Numbered from the stretch's first letter, positions 1-10,845 are shown. The stretch: 64,000 nt of DNA from Euphorbia lathyris (GCF_963576675.1 NC_088913.1:76073001-76137000), one strand, 5' to 3'. The notes: generated by a model from the letters alone, not told the origin. Numbers and translations are program-made.

Positions 1-230
1 TTGAGCATTAGAGTGACCACTTGTGAGCTATCAATTTTAGTTATCTTCTTTCGTTTTCATGAAGTGTTGATTGATAAAACCAATTAATCAGTTTTGGAGA
101 CTCATCTAAGGTTCATCATGTTTTTAATTGCAAAATGAGTAGTCTGAACTGTTGTGAATAATAAAGTGTAGTAGATTCTTGTTTTTGTAAGGGAGCTATT
201 TGTTGATTTTTCTCTGCTTTAGATTCTGTC

Positions 231-267
231 TTGCTTGAGGACAAGCAAGATTCAAGTGTGGGGAGGT
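231..267 (+). other. stem-loop plus polypurine tract of the gypsy element
   Basis: TTGCTTG (231-237) and CAAGCAA (242-248) form a perfect 7-bp stem with a 4-nt AGGA loop. A purine-rich stretch (about 257-266) follows directly before the LTR start at 268. The polypurine tract primes plus-strand DNA synthesis in LTR elements. The same stem-loop occurs upstream of the Athila polypurine tract at 37318-37335. Confidence 0.75.
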
Positions 268-1911
268 TGATAGCTCCCATTTGTATAGGGTTTTTAGGCC
301 CCTTTTAGCTTCCTTTTGCTTTATTTCCTTTCAGTTTTATTATTGTTTTGTTATCTTTTAGTTAGAATTAGTAATTTCTCTTATTTTTGGCATTTTCTAT
401 GTTTTCAGGTGTTTTTGGGCCTATTTGAGCATTTCCGAACCAGACCCAAGCCTATTGGAGCATTTCCGGATTCTTCAGGGACCATCAGAGCACTTTTGGG
501 ATTCATCAGGGACCATTAGAGCACTTTTCAGAAGCCCAGGGACCTAAACAGATAAAAGCCGGAGCCACTGTTCCTTGAATAGGACCTGTCTCGGCGAGAC
601 ATCACTTGTCTCGTCGAGACAGGCCCTCGTCTCGTCGAGACATGCCTTGTCTCGACGAGACGAGGCGGGGAAAGGCGCACCAGCGCCTTCCCCCTTGCTG
701 GAATGCGCGGATTTGGGCCTGAAGCCCACCAAAAACACTTTGTAATTTTCCCTTTTTACCCTTGAGGCATTAGGGTTTCCTTCCTAACTCTATAAATAGG
801 GAGCTAATCCTAATCTTTCAGGGGGGATTAGCCATTGAATAAATCGGAGAGCCGCTAGGGCTTTCTCTCCTCCATAATGTAGTTTTATTTCTTTTTAGAT
901 TAGATTTTCCTGCTTTCTAGGTTAGATTTATTTCCTGTTTTTATTTTCTTTTGTCAAAGAATAATTGATGGGAGAAGTTCCTCATCTTCTATTTCTGTAA
1001 TTGGAATCGGCAAAACGGGTTTTGGATTTCTATCTCTTTCCCTTTTATCTTTTGCGATTATATTTAATTAAAGCTTTTTCCGTTATTCCTTTACTTCCTA
1101 TTGCTATGATTAGTTTGTCTATGAACTGATCTCCATCCAATTTGGGATGGGGATGAAATTGATTATATGAATATGTGTGATTAGGGATCTAGGACCTTTG
1201 ATTGATCAGTTTATGCATGCTTAATGCCTAGAAATTATTAGGAACAGGATTTATGCTAGAATGAACATTGATAATGATCAACTAGCCTGTTTATGTATAT
1301 AATGTTCTTAATGCCTGTGACCCTGACATTAAATAGGATTATAGATAGATGAGAACCTGACCACAGAATCGTCTATACCGAACTTGTGTAAATCTGACTT
1401 CGCTAGAGACCACTAGGAATGAGGCTTTATGGCTGGGCTACGGCTTTAGCCTTAGTTGTCAATAAACCTAATGCTTTGCATGACCCAGGGTATATGCCTA
1501 ATCAAGCCGTCACCCGAATGCATGTGAATAGGAAGGACAATACTGATCATATTAGTCTTTCACTTAGGGCAATTACCTTCAATCATTGGTAAAACACAAA
1601 TATGAACTCCCTAAACCCATACATAGGATTTAATCAAAGGATTCCTCAGCCTAGGTTGTGTCATCCATGAATTCACCTTCTACCCTATCAATTGTTCACT
1701 TTATTTTGTTATGTTTGTTGCTTTTAATTCAATTAGTTAGTTATTCAAAAACCCAACTTTTATCCAACCCTCTAAACAATTAGATCATTCTAGGTAGATT
1801 TGCTAGTTATAACGAATAGTCCTTGTGGTTCGATCTCGTGCTTAGCACTTTATTACTTGTTGCGATAGGATACACTTGTCCTGTTAACCGCTATATATTT
1901 TACGAGCATCA
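268..1911 (+). repeat. 3' LTR of the gypsy element, 1644 bp
   Basis: The boundaries are TGATAG at 268 and GCATCA ending at 1911. The left boundary abuts the polypurine tract and the right boundary abuts an interrupted copia reading frame. A TATA-like CTATAAATA at 791-799 is a plausible core promoter. The partner LTR is off the window, so LTR-LTR divergence cannot be measured. Confidence 0.75.
588..661. promoter_or_regulatory. four tandem 13-bp palindromes in the gypsy LTR
   Basis: GTCTCG-N-CGAGAC occurs at 588-600 (N=G), 608-620 (T), 629-641 (T) and 649-661 (A), a spacing of 20-21 bp or about two helical turns. All four half-sites are perfect and only the central base varies. They lie about 130-210 bp upstream of the TATA-like box, an upstream-promoter position. 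A binding role for a dimeric factor is inference. Confidence 0.6.
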
Positions 1912-4621
1912 CTATGGCATAGGAGACTTGGTCATGTAAGCATGGACCTCATAGCCAAATTAGCTAGAAAGCAACTAGTTGAGGGATTGCCCAAATTGAA
2001 ATTTGAAAAAGATCAATTATGTAATGCTTGTCAGCAAGGTAAACAAACGAAAAAGTCTTTTCAAAGTAAAAACGTTGTCTCAACCAAGAGACCATTGGAA
2101 TTACTACACTTGGACCTTTTCGGACCTGTCCAGCCACTCAGATTGGGCGGTAAGAAATTCTCCTTAGTCATTGTAGATGATTTCTCTCGGTATACTTGGA
2201 TCATCTTGCCGAGTAGCAAGGATGAAACATTTGAGATGTTCACCACATTGATTAAAAAGCTTGAAAATGACAAAGACCTAAAAGTAGCTCATATTAGAAG
2301 CGACAATGTTGGAGAATTCAGAAACCAACAGTTTGACGAATTTTGTGAAGCAGGTGGTATTGACCACAATTTCTCTGCTCCTAGAACGCCTCAACAAAAT
2401 GGGGTCGTTGAAAGGAAGAACAGAACAATTGTCGAAATTTCTAGGACTATGCTGAGTGAAAATAGGCTTCCAAAGTATTTCTGGGGTGAAGCTGTCCACA
2501 CAGCATGCTACATACTCAATAGGGCTTTAGTTAGACCCATTCTTAAGAAAACCCCATACGAACTTTGGAAAGGACGAAAGCCCAACATTGGCTACTTTCG
2601 TGCCTTTGGGTGTAAATGTTTTATACTCAATACAAAAGATAACCTTGCAAAATTTGATGCTAAAGCTGATGAAGCGATCTTTTTAGGGTACTCAACCAAC
2701 AGCAAAGCATATAGAGTATATAATAAACGAACTCAAGTTGTGGAAGAGTCTGTCCATATAGAGTTCGATGAAACTGACCCTGCAGGAAAAACAACTCAGA
2801 CTGCCGAAGATGAACCAAGCTCAGCTTCCACTGACCAAACAGGAGCTACTGAGTCATCAATACAAGGATTGACCAAAGGTAAACACGAACCCGAAATTAC
2901 CTTTGATGACCAATCTATTCCTGCAGATATTGTAGAAACACCTATTCCAGACAACTCAACATTACCCAAAGAAATAAAAATTCCAAGAGGACATTCGGAG
3001 AAGTCCATTCTTGATACAGCTGACAACAAGCTGATGACAAGAGATCAGCTTAGAAAGTATCTCGGAAATGTTGCATTCGTCTCAGTAAATGAGCCAAAGA
3101 ACTTCACCGATGCTGAGCACGATAAATATTGGATCAACGCTATACAAGAGGAGCTTGATCAATTCACGAGAAATGAGGTATGGGATTTAGTACCAAAACC
3201 TAGGAATAAAAAGACCATAGGAACTAAGTGGGTCTTTAGAAATAAACTAGATGAGCAAGGTAACGTAATCAGAAATAAAGCCCGACTTGTAGCCCAAGGC
3301 TATAGTCAGCAAGAGGGTATTGACTATGGTGAAACCTTTGCTCCTGTTGCTAGGTTAGAGGCTATACGTATATTGTGTGCATATGCTAGCTATATGAACT
3401 TTAAACTATATCAAATGGATGTTAAAAGTGCCTTTCTTAATGGCTTTATAAACGAAGAGGTATATGTTAGTCAGCCTCCAGGGTTTGAAGATCCAAAATT
3501 TCCAAACCACGTTTATAAACTCAAGAAGGCCCTGTATGGCCTAAAGCAAGCACCACGTGCTTGGTATGAGAGGTTGACCAACTTCCTGCTGACCAAGAAC
3601 TATGTCAGAGGCAAAGCTGACACAACCTTGTTCATTAAGAAAAAGGGTAAAAATACATTGCTAGCACAAATTTACGTAGATGATATAATCTTTGGTGCTA
3701 CTGACGAGTCTATGTGCAAAGAATTTAGTAAACAGATGCAAACCGAGTTCGAGATGTCTATGATGGGCGAACTCAACTTCTTCATTAGACTCCAAATCAA
3801 GCAAGGTAAGAATGGCATCTTTATTAGTCAATCCAAGTACGCCAAGGAAATGCTCAAAAAGTTCGACATGGAAGATTGCAAACCCATATCAACCCCAATA
3901 GGTACTGACACTGTCATATGCACGGATGAGAAAGGTAAGTCAGTAGATAGTAAGTTATATCGAGGTATGATTGGCTCTTTACTCTATCTTACTGCTAGTA
4001 GACCTGATATTCAGTACTCAGTATGCTATTGTGCTAGATATCAAGCTGACCCCAGGGAATCTCACCTTGTAGCTGTAAAACGAATCTTTAGATATTTGTA
4101 GAGCTCAGTTTATGCAGGTTTATGGTATCCAAACTCAAATGACTTCACACTCATTGGATACACTGATGTTGACTATGGACGAGATAAGCTAGAACGTAAG
4201 AGTACTTCGGGAGGATGCCACTTCCTTGGAAGCTGTCTAGTATCTTGGTTCAGCAAGAAACAGTCATCAGTTGCCCTATCTACAACTGAAGCTGAGTACA
4301 TTGCTGCTGGAAGTTGTGTGGCTCAAGTCTTATGGATTAAGCAATAGCTCGAGGATTACGGAGTCAAAACAGAAACAATTGAAGTCAAATGCGACAAACA
4401 AAAGCGATGTTGACCTATCCAAAAATCCAATCCAACACAGCAGAATGAAGCATGTCAGCATAAGACATCACTTCATTAGAGATCATGTACTCAAAGGTGA
4501 GATCAAGCTGACCTATGTACCAACAGATGAACAACTTGCACACATCTTCACTAAGCCTCTGGCTCGTGAGCAATTCAGCATATTAAGGGAAGCTATCGGT
4601 ATGTCTAATCCTCTTCAATAA
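1912..4621 (+). pseudogene. copia pol polyprotein (integrase, reverse transcriptase, RNase H), broken
   Basis: The frame enters at 1912 without a start because gag is cut off by the gypsy LTR. Counting from M at 1942: zinc-binding region with C-x2-C near residues 27-30; integrase core with D58, D121 and E157 (DD35E spacing); reverse transcriptase with the catalytic YVDD box at residues 578-581; then RNase H. A TAG at 4099-4101 interrupts the start of RNase H, a second TAG lies near 4345, and a one-base frameshift near 4390 moves the reading to the frame of 4271-4621, which carries the conserved RNase H tail (I-F-T-K-P-L). The integrase and RT catalytic residues are intact, so the element decayed recently. 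It cannot make a full polyprotein. Confidence 0.88.
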
Positions 4622-5134
4622 TACTATGTGCTTAAATGAATATTGAGTGATTACCATGCTGAGTAACTTGAGCTAAATTAGTAACTGCTACATGCTGAGC
4701 TTAAAATGTGTTATAGAAAGTCACCCTATGCTGAGTAAGATATACATGCTAAAGTGATTATCTTAGGCCGAGTTACTAAAATAGCATGAAGGCCCTCTAC
4801 GTAAAACTATGCACTCAGTACCACAAACGTTTAGTATTCTAACAAACTGAGTAAAGCCCACTTGCAACATTAAATGCTAGCACGCGAATTAAAAAGCCAC
4901 CTAGGATGACGTAAGAAATAATGAGAAAACACATGCGTCGAATGTGTCATAAATGCCAGGATCCTTGTCGATTGATCATCTCGAGGTAAAACGGCTAGTT
5001 CAACGAATATGATCAATTCGAACTTCTATAAATAGTGGAAGAATTCCCACTTATTTCTCTTTACGCTTGAAATTTCTGGAAATCAATCTCGTTCTCTCTC
5101 AAAAACCCAAACCTCTCAAAAATTTCTGAGAGTC
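4622..5134 (+). other. non-coding spacer between copia pol and the extra ORF
   Basis: No gene is visible. The stretch has many CTGAG/CTGAC words (for example around 4660-4740), shared with the rest of the element's 3' half. A TATA-like CTATAAATA at 5024-5032 lies about 100 bp upstream of the ATG at 5135 and could drive a separate transcript of the extra ORF. That is inference. Confidence 0.4.
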
Positions 5135-8068
5135 ATGTCTAAGAACTCACAAAACCTCTCCGGTGCTGGTTCCGACAAAAACCACCGCGATGAAAATCCT
5201 CAATCTCAAGAACCTGGTCAGCATGACCAAACTCCGAACAAAAGCTCTCATGCTGACTTGGCTGCTTCATCGAAAAGGAAACAAAAGCAGGATAAGGGAA
5301 AGAAACCAATGGAATGTACCTACTCCCTGGTTTACAGCAGTGTAAGGGGATACAAAGTTGACCACTCCCGCTGGTTCTCGAATGGATTTGTGGAAGTCGA
5401 GCAACCCTTCTGTGAATGGATCTCAAAAAACGGCTGGACCGAGCTGTTCTCGACTTGAGAAGCCACCTACCCTGAGTTAGTAAAGGAGTTCTACACTAAC
5501 CTAAGAGCCGCTGATGATAACCGGGACTACATGGTCACCAAGGTTCAAGGAAAAGATATCTTCATCAACCCTTCTTACCTTGCCTCACTGCTAAAACTAA
5601 AAAACGAAGGAGCTAAACTTAGAAAATCTGGTGATCAAGATAAAATTGATTATCCCGCTGAGTTTTGCAAACCTTCCGGTCATGTCGGGGAAATCTCTAG
5701 CACGTCCATGGGTCAGAATCAGAAGATGGCCCACTATATACTAACCAACTTCCTCTTCCCAAAAATCAATGCTGCGTCCTCAGCATCCAACTTCGAGCAA
5801 TGCTTTATATGGCACATGCTGACCTATCAGCCGATCAACATGCCGATCTTTCTCATCGGTGGTTTCCAGCGGAGTATGGGTACCCTTAGATTAGGCTCTC
5901 TAATCACCAGGATCCTCAAAGACCACCAAGTAAGCTTAGTGGAGGAAATTAATGTCTGGGGCACAGAGATCACAGCTGATGTATTATTTGGTCTTGCCTT
6001 CGACCAACCAATAGTGCCCAAGAAAGGAAAAGGAGCCGCGGTTGAAAGTCAAGATCCGCAAAAAGAAAAGAAACCGGCTAACCGCACTCGACAGGATAAA
6101 AAGAGGAAAGCTGACAAAGCAGCTAAAGTCATTAACACAGTTCCAAAGAAGCTGAAAATTATGTCAAGGGGAAAGAAGGTTGGAGCTGAGCAAAGTCAGG
6201 AAGAACCTAAGTCAGCTGAGAAAAGGAAAAGGCAAGATGAGCCTGAAGAAGAAAGTGAAGAGACTCCAGATCAACCTCTACTGAAGAAAAAGAAGAATTC
6301 TGGTTTGCAACCTATTGAAGCTACTCCTCTTAACCTGATAGTAACTCCTGACTCCCATTTTGTGAGAAGTCAAGGCATTGATCTCGAAAAACCACCCACT
6401 GACCAAGAGGAAGAAGAATCTGAAAATCTCGGAGGACAGGGTGATGTTGAGCAAATTGAGACAGCAAATGTTGAGCAACATGAGGAAGTGGATGATGAGC
6501 CAACAATAAGTGCTGAGCATGAACAGATAATCAATACTGAGCTGGTTGACGAACAAGCTGAGCTCATAGCAAAGGAACATGCTGACCTAGGGGTACATTC
6601 ACTTTCTGACTCTCTTGATTCAATTCAAGCTAACCCTTCTCCTCTTAAGGCTAAGAAGCTGAGAAGGCTTAAGAAAAAGGCTCAGAAGTCACCAGTTATT
6701 GATCTTTTGGGTGATTCTCCTCTACGGGATCCCATTACTGATTTATCGGATATGCAGTTCCAATTCTTCTCAAATCCCACTGAGCCTTCTCTAACGGAAC
6801 TTCAGAAAAATCAAGCCTCTGTTACTCATCCTGAGGAACAAGCCAAGTCTCCGGAAAATCCACCCCATGCCGAGCAAGAGCTCGAAGTCCAAGCTGCTCA
6901 ACATGAAAAGCATGTTAAGGAAAATCCTGCTCAAACTGAGTTGCCTCCTCTTGCACCAACCCAAACCAACATTGAGCATGTCAATATCTCTGTCGATCCA
7001 CCTTCTTCCCATCCAATAGCACAGAATATTGAGTAGTCAGTACCTACTGCTAATCAAAGTCCAGTTGTTAACCAAGCTGGCCCCTCTGCTTCCACCAGAA
7101 TTTCGGCAACTGAGTCAATTCCTAAAACAACCTATGCCTATCTTTATGCTACTGAATCCGGACGTCGTATTATTGACTCCGCTCAAACTATTCTTCAGGA
7201 TTTGAATACTTCTCATGCCGATGCTGCTGGGTCTACTAATATTGAGTCACCCCAAATCTCATCTATCACTCAGCTCCTCAATGAGATCAAAGGTCTCAAA
7301 GATTTGGTAAGTGTAATGGCAACGGTCCAAACACAGCAACCCAAGCAAGAATCCATCGTCAAGCTGGCCGAACTGTAGTTAATGATGGTGAATCACTTGA
7401 ATTCCCTTCAAGGCCAAATTAATACTCTTTCTGCGGTCAACACGGGCTATGCTACCTCTGCTGAGTTGAATCAACATTTTACCAAGTTGAACTCTGAGCT
7501 GACCGGCACTCGCGAGCTAATCTCCTCAACTTCTCAATGTTCGGTCGAACAAATAAGCGAAGCTGTCCGACTACTCAACTTGAGTAAAGAGGAAATGGAA
7601 ACTGATCAACTCAAGACCAATGAACTGTTGCAATACTCTCGGGCAACTTATAAACATGTGAGTCACACAAACGCTCAACGTCAGTTTTATGATTTGGGTC
7701 TGCTTAAAATGTACTATCAAGCCTATGCCCAGCTGACTGACACAATCACATGGCTTGGAAAATCCCAGGAGTATATACTCAGTATGTTCAGTGCCTCCAT
7801 CCGCATTCCTCGCGATACCTTAGACGATGGTATACCTGTTTTTGATGGGTTAAGGGAAAGCACGAACAGGCTTAAGGCTTATTCAGTCAGATTAACTCGT
7901 ACTGCTCTCAATGACACTTTTGTTCCTCCTCCGCCAGATGGTGGCAAAACGAGGGAGAAAGAACAAGCTGATAGAACTCAGCATACAGGGGAAGCGTCCG
8001 ATAGTCAGCAGCAAAAAGGAAAAGGCAAAATCAATACTGCCCATGTCCAAGTCAATAGGAAGAAGTAG
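5135..8068 (+). pseudogene. extra ORF downstream of copia pol ('env-like' position), three in-frame stops
   Basis: One reading frame of about 977 codons runs from ATG 5135 to TAG 8066-8068 and is broken only by TGA 5456-5458, TAG 7034-7036 and TAG 7376-7378, with no frameshift. The N-terminal third (about 5290-6020) is a globular domain with the pattern L-F-x-T, Y-P-E-L-x-x-E-F and later a P-I-N-M-P...G-x-L-I-T-R-I-like segment. It resembles the plant transposon-protein domain also seen in Athila ORFs. The middle (about 6020-7040) is highly charged and low in complexity, with lysine-rich and Glu/Asp-rich runs. The C-terminal third (about 7240-7900) looks helical with heptad-like leucines, a likely coiled coil. 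I see no signal peptide or convincing membrane segment, so an envelope glycoprotein function is not supported. The function is unknown. Confidence 0.72.
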
Positions 8069-8599
8069 TTTAGCTAGGTTGCTAACTTTTATTCTTGACT
8101 TCTATTGTGAATTTTGTCCTGCTGACTATCTATATATTATGCATCTTTTTATTCCAAACTGATTAATTGTATGCGATGCTCACTTACGTTTTGTGCTTTA
8201 TGCTGTTCTGTCTTAATTAATCTTAATTGAACAAACAAACAAAAGAAAAAGAAATAAACTCAATCCACATTAGACTTGATACATTTGCTCTGAAAAAGGT
8301 TTTCCTATAAAACTAACCATGTATCAAAACTGAGTTAGAACACATTGACCTCTTCTGAAAAGCTGACCTAGGCTCATCTGAATTAGATCTTGGAAGGTCT
8401 AGAATTGAACTAAGTCAGTATAAGCATGCCTTAATTTTACTCAATTGAATCTTAGAAAGTTTAGAGTTAAGTTAAGTCAATAGATGCAACCCTTACGGGG
8501 GAGTAATTTCAGAAGTAATAAAAAGAATTTCAATCATGGGGAATCTCAATGCTGAGTTCCATCAATTAAATATTTTGCCAACGTCAAAATGGGGGAGTT
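8069..8599 (+). other. copia 3' untranslated region with two polypurine tracts
   Basis: No ORF is supported. GGGGGAG occurs at 8497-8503 and again at 8591-8597, the second directly before the LTR start TGTTG at 8600. The proximal copy is the likely functional polypurine tract. Duplicate polypurine tracts are a described trait of Sireviruses. Confidence 0.65.
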
Positions 8600-10090
8600 T
8601 GTTGAAACACCTTTCCACACGATTTTGATTTGACAAAATCATTTAAGTTAATCCATGATTAAGGGACAATTAAATTTAAGTGCTTTGATTTAATTGTACT
8701 AATATGTTTGTTCAATGTTGAGTATAAATATAAATAGAAATAGAAATAAAAAGTAAGACAGGACAAAGCCAGCATAAGATCACAGCACAAGCTGAGTAGA
8801 GTGGAACTCAGCATGACAGAAGATAAGTCATCTTCGGAACAGAAGCTTAGAGATCAAAAAGCTGAGTGGAACGAAACTCAGTATCAAGAATAGAAGAGTC
8901 TTTGAACTATGTCTTGCAGAACGAAGCTGACCATGGAAGCTGAGTAAAAGAGAACTCAGTGTCTGGATTAACAACAATCAAAAGACAACGAATAACAAAG
9001 TCATGTCGAGTGATTTTTAGGATAGCACCAAACATCCGTTAGCTAAAAGACAAGTCCGAAAACTGTCTAAACCAATAATAGGAACCTCGGAATTACGCAC
9101 AAAAATGATTTCGAGATTCATGGGTCAAATGCCCGTTAGCTAAAAGACGAAACCTGTACAAGAAGACAAAACTGCAAGAAAAGGACAAGCCTGACACCTG
9201 AAGAAATCAGACGACAGGATTGGCCTGCAAGCCTGAAGCTGACCAGAGCCTTGTCTCCCAAAAGAGCCGTTTTGGATTCAACGGGCAAATCAAATTCAAA
9301 TGATTTGATCTTCAGATTGCAACTATAAAGAGACAAGTAAACCTCTTGGATCATTGCCGATTTTCACAGAAAATACAAGTGAGAAAAATACAAGCAAAAA
9401 GCACATCAAAACAAAAAGAGATCTTACACCAACTTTTCTATCCTTGCGTAAAAGCTAGAGTGATCTTTGTAATCATCTAAAGTGTTCTTTGTCTGAAAAA
9501 GAACAAGTCTGTATCAATTGTATTATTGAGAGAACTGTGCTGAGTACTCGGTGTTGAGTGCTTAGTGGTAGAGAAACCTAGGTGTTCGGTTATAGCACTT
9601 AGTAGGAGTTGAGTAGACGAATAGAGGCAGGTACTCTTGCATATTCAACTGCCTTGTAAACGGTTTGTGCTCTACCTTTAAAGAGCTCAGTATTGGATTT
9701 CAAAAGCCCGGAGGGACTCTGGGGACTGGATGTAGGCGGAGAGGCCGAATCAGGATAAGTCGTGCTGAGTAATCTCGAACTCTCTCAATATATATATATA
9801 TATCTGTATGTGTTGCTTGTTATATTTACTCAGCATATAAATTGTCTAAATTGATATTGAGTAAATAAGGGTGCTGAGTTGGAAGCTGACCATAAAAGTG
9901 TCAATTCCCAACTCATATGTAAAATAGCTCTAGTCAATATCTGGCTAAAGCTATCTTATGCTACAATCGGCCGTGCTGACCAAAGCTGAGTTGAAAAACT
10001 TAAGAAAATATATTAAGTCAGCTTAATTAAAATCGAAAAAGTTACATTAGTTCCTAACCCCCCCTTGGAACTAATCACACGGGACCAACA
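8600..10090 (+). repeat. 3' LTR of the Sirevirus-like copia element, 1491 bp
   Basis: It starts TGTTGAAAC at 8600 after the polypurine tract and ends ACCAACA at 10090, giving matching TGTTG/CAACA ends. The flank after 10090 (CTATG...) is L1 ORF1 sequence. A TA-repeat (about 9788-9802) lies in it. The LTR is densely populated with CTGAG/CTCAG words, including three hairpins annotated separately. Confidence 0.8.
8791..8959. promoter_or_regulatory. three regular CTGAGT-N8-ACTCAG hairpins in the copia LTR
   Basis: CTGAGT/ACTCAG pairs lie at 8792-8797/8806-8811, 8862-8867/8876-8881 and 8940-8945/8954-8959. Each pair is a perfect 6-bp inverted repeat (7 bp in the first), and each is separated by exactly 8 nt. 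They are spaced 70 and 78 bp apart and lie 190-360 bp into the LTR (U3). Constant loop length with changing loop sequence suggests selected structure or paired half-sites. The role is unknown. Confidence 0.6.
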
Positions 10091-10845
10091 CTATGTTGGA
10101 GAATTTGTATCACTGGACCCTAAATCTATCTGATTGGCTGATAAACCTTATATGAGAATACGTTCTCGGTTGGATATACGGAAACCGTTGAAAAGGGAGA
10201 AAAAGGTTTGCGTAGCTGGTGGAGAATGGCTGACATGTCAATTTTGGTATGAAAAGCTACCTATTTTTTGTTTTATCTGTGGACTGATAGGACATTTGGA
10301 CCGACACTGCGAACAATCAAGTAGAGGAGTGCGATGTTGTTCGGGCTTGGGATGCGTCTTTGAGAGCTCCCAATAGACGTCAGAATATGCTGGGAGGGGA
10401 ACGATGGCTTAGAGAAGTTGATAACAATTCAGTTTCTCAGAATAATGAACACAACATGAAACAGAAAGTTGAAACAGCAACTCCACTACCCAATTATGGT
10501 AGATATGGCATTGGCTCCTCGTTTTTGGCTCGGAATATTGGTATCAGTATACGCAACAAGGAGAATATACTTCCGCTGGAAACAGTATCGGGGGAGCTGA
10601 TTACAGGGTTTGAGGTCTTGGAAGAGAGAAAGAGAAGAAGAGAAGGATCAAATGTAACACAGATAGCACAGACAAACTCCAAAATAGATAAAGGGGCAAG
10701 CATGGATATTGATAATTCGCTAGAAGCCCAAAAAAAGTAGGAGGATCTAGTTCAGTCAGGCAATGACAACACAAACTTTCAAGAAGTCGACCTTCAAAAC
10801 GGCAATCAGGCAGGCCCGGAGAAGTGGGCTTACCCGGATAAATGA
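10091..10845 (+). pseudogene. L1 ORF1 (gag-like, CCHC zinc knuckle), partial and frameshifted
   Basis: The frame enters at 10091 directly after the copia LTR and matches the same region of the complete L1 ORF1 at 54619-55688 (M-R-I-R...D-x-R-K-P-L, then a zinc knuckle C-F-I-C-G-x-x-G-H-x-x-x-x-C near 10270-10310). A frameshift near 10340 moves the reading to the frame of 10360-10740. A TAG at 10738 interrupts it, and the frame resumes to TGA 10843-10845. ORF1 proteins of plant L1s bind RNA. This copy is non-functional. Confidence 0.75.

Larger units (their letters stand above)
1..1911 (+). mobile_element. 3' end of a Ty3/gypsy LTR retrotransposon (Athila/Tat-like), truncated by the window edge
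   Basis: Seen: non-coding internal sequence (1-267) ends in a purine-rich tract, followed by a long sequence that starts TGATAG and ends GCATCA, the TG...CA form of an LTR. The segment before the tract resembles the same region of the Athila element at 37298-37340, which supports the Athila/Tat branch. Immediately right of the LTR a copia reading frame begins in mid-gene (W-H-R-R-L-G-H at 1915-1935), so this element inserted into the copia element. Its 5' part, and the left copy of the expected duplication CTATG, lie outside the window. No protein domain is visible here. Confidence 0.8.
1912..10090 (+). mobile_element. Ty1/copia retrotransposon, Sirevirus-like, 5' part missing
   Basis: Order seen: pol (zinc-binding domain, integrase, reverse transcriptase, RNase H), a roughly 500-bp spacer, a large extra ORF, a purine-rich tract and a 1.49-kb LTR starting TGTTG and ending CAACA. 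Copia domain order with an additional ORF downstream of pol and two GGGGGAG tracts before the 3' LTR are features of the plant Sirevirus genus. The 5' LTR and gag lie left of the inserted gypsy element, outside the window. To the right the LTR ends inside an L1 LINE ORF1, so this element inserted into that LINE. Confidence 0.8.

Noticed and set aside
5135..8068. Extra copia ORF as a functional envelope gene
   Set aside because: No signal peptide, transmembrane segment or cleavage motif is visible, and there are three in-frame stops.
1912..10095. CTATG follows both the gypsy LTR end (1911) and the copia LTR end (10090), suggesting a linked event
   Set aside because: In each case CTATG is simply the natural continuation of the interrupted host frame (copia pol and L1 ORF1). 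A shared 5-mer is most simply coincidence, and the left partners are outside the window.
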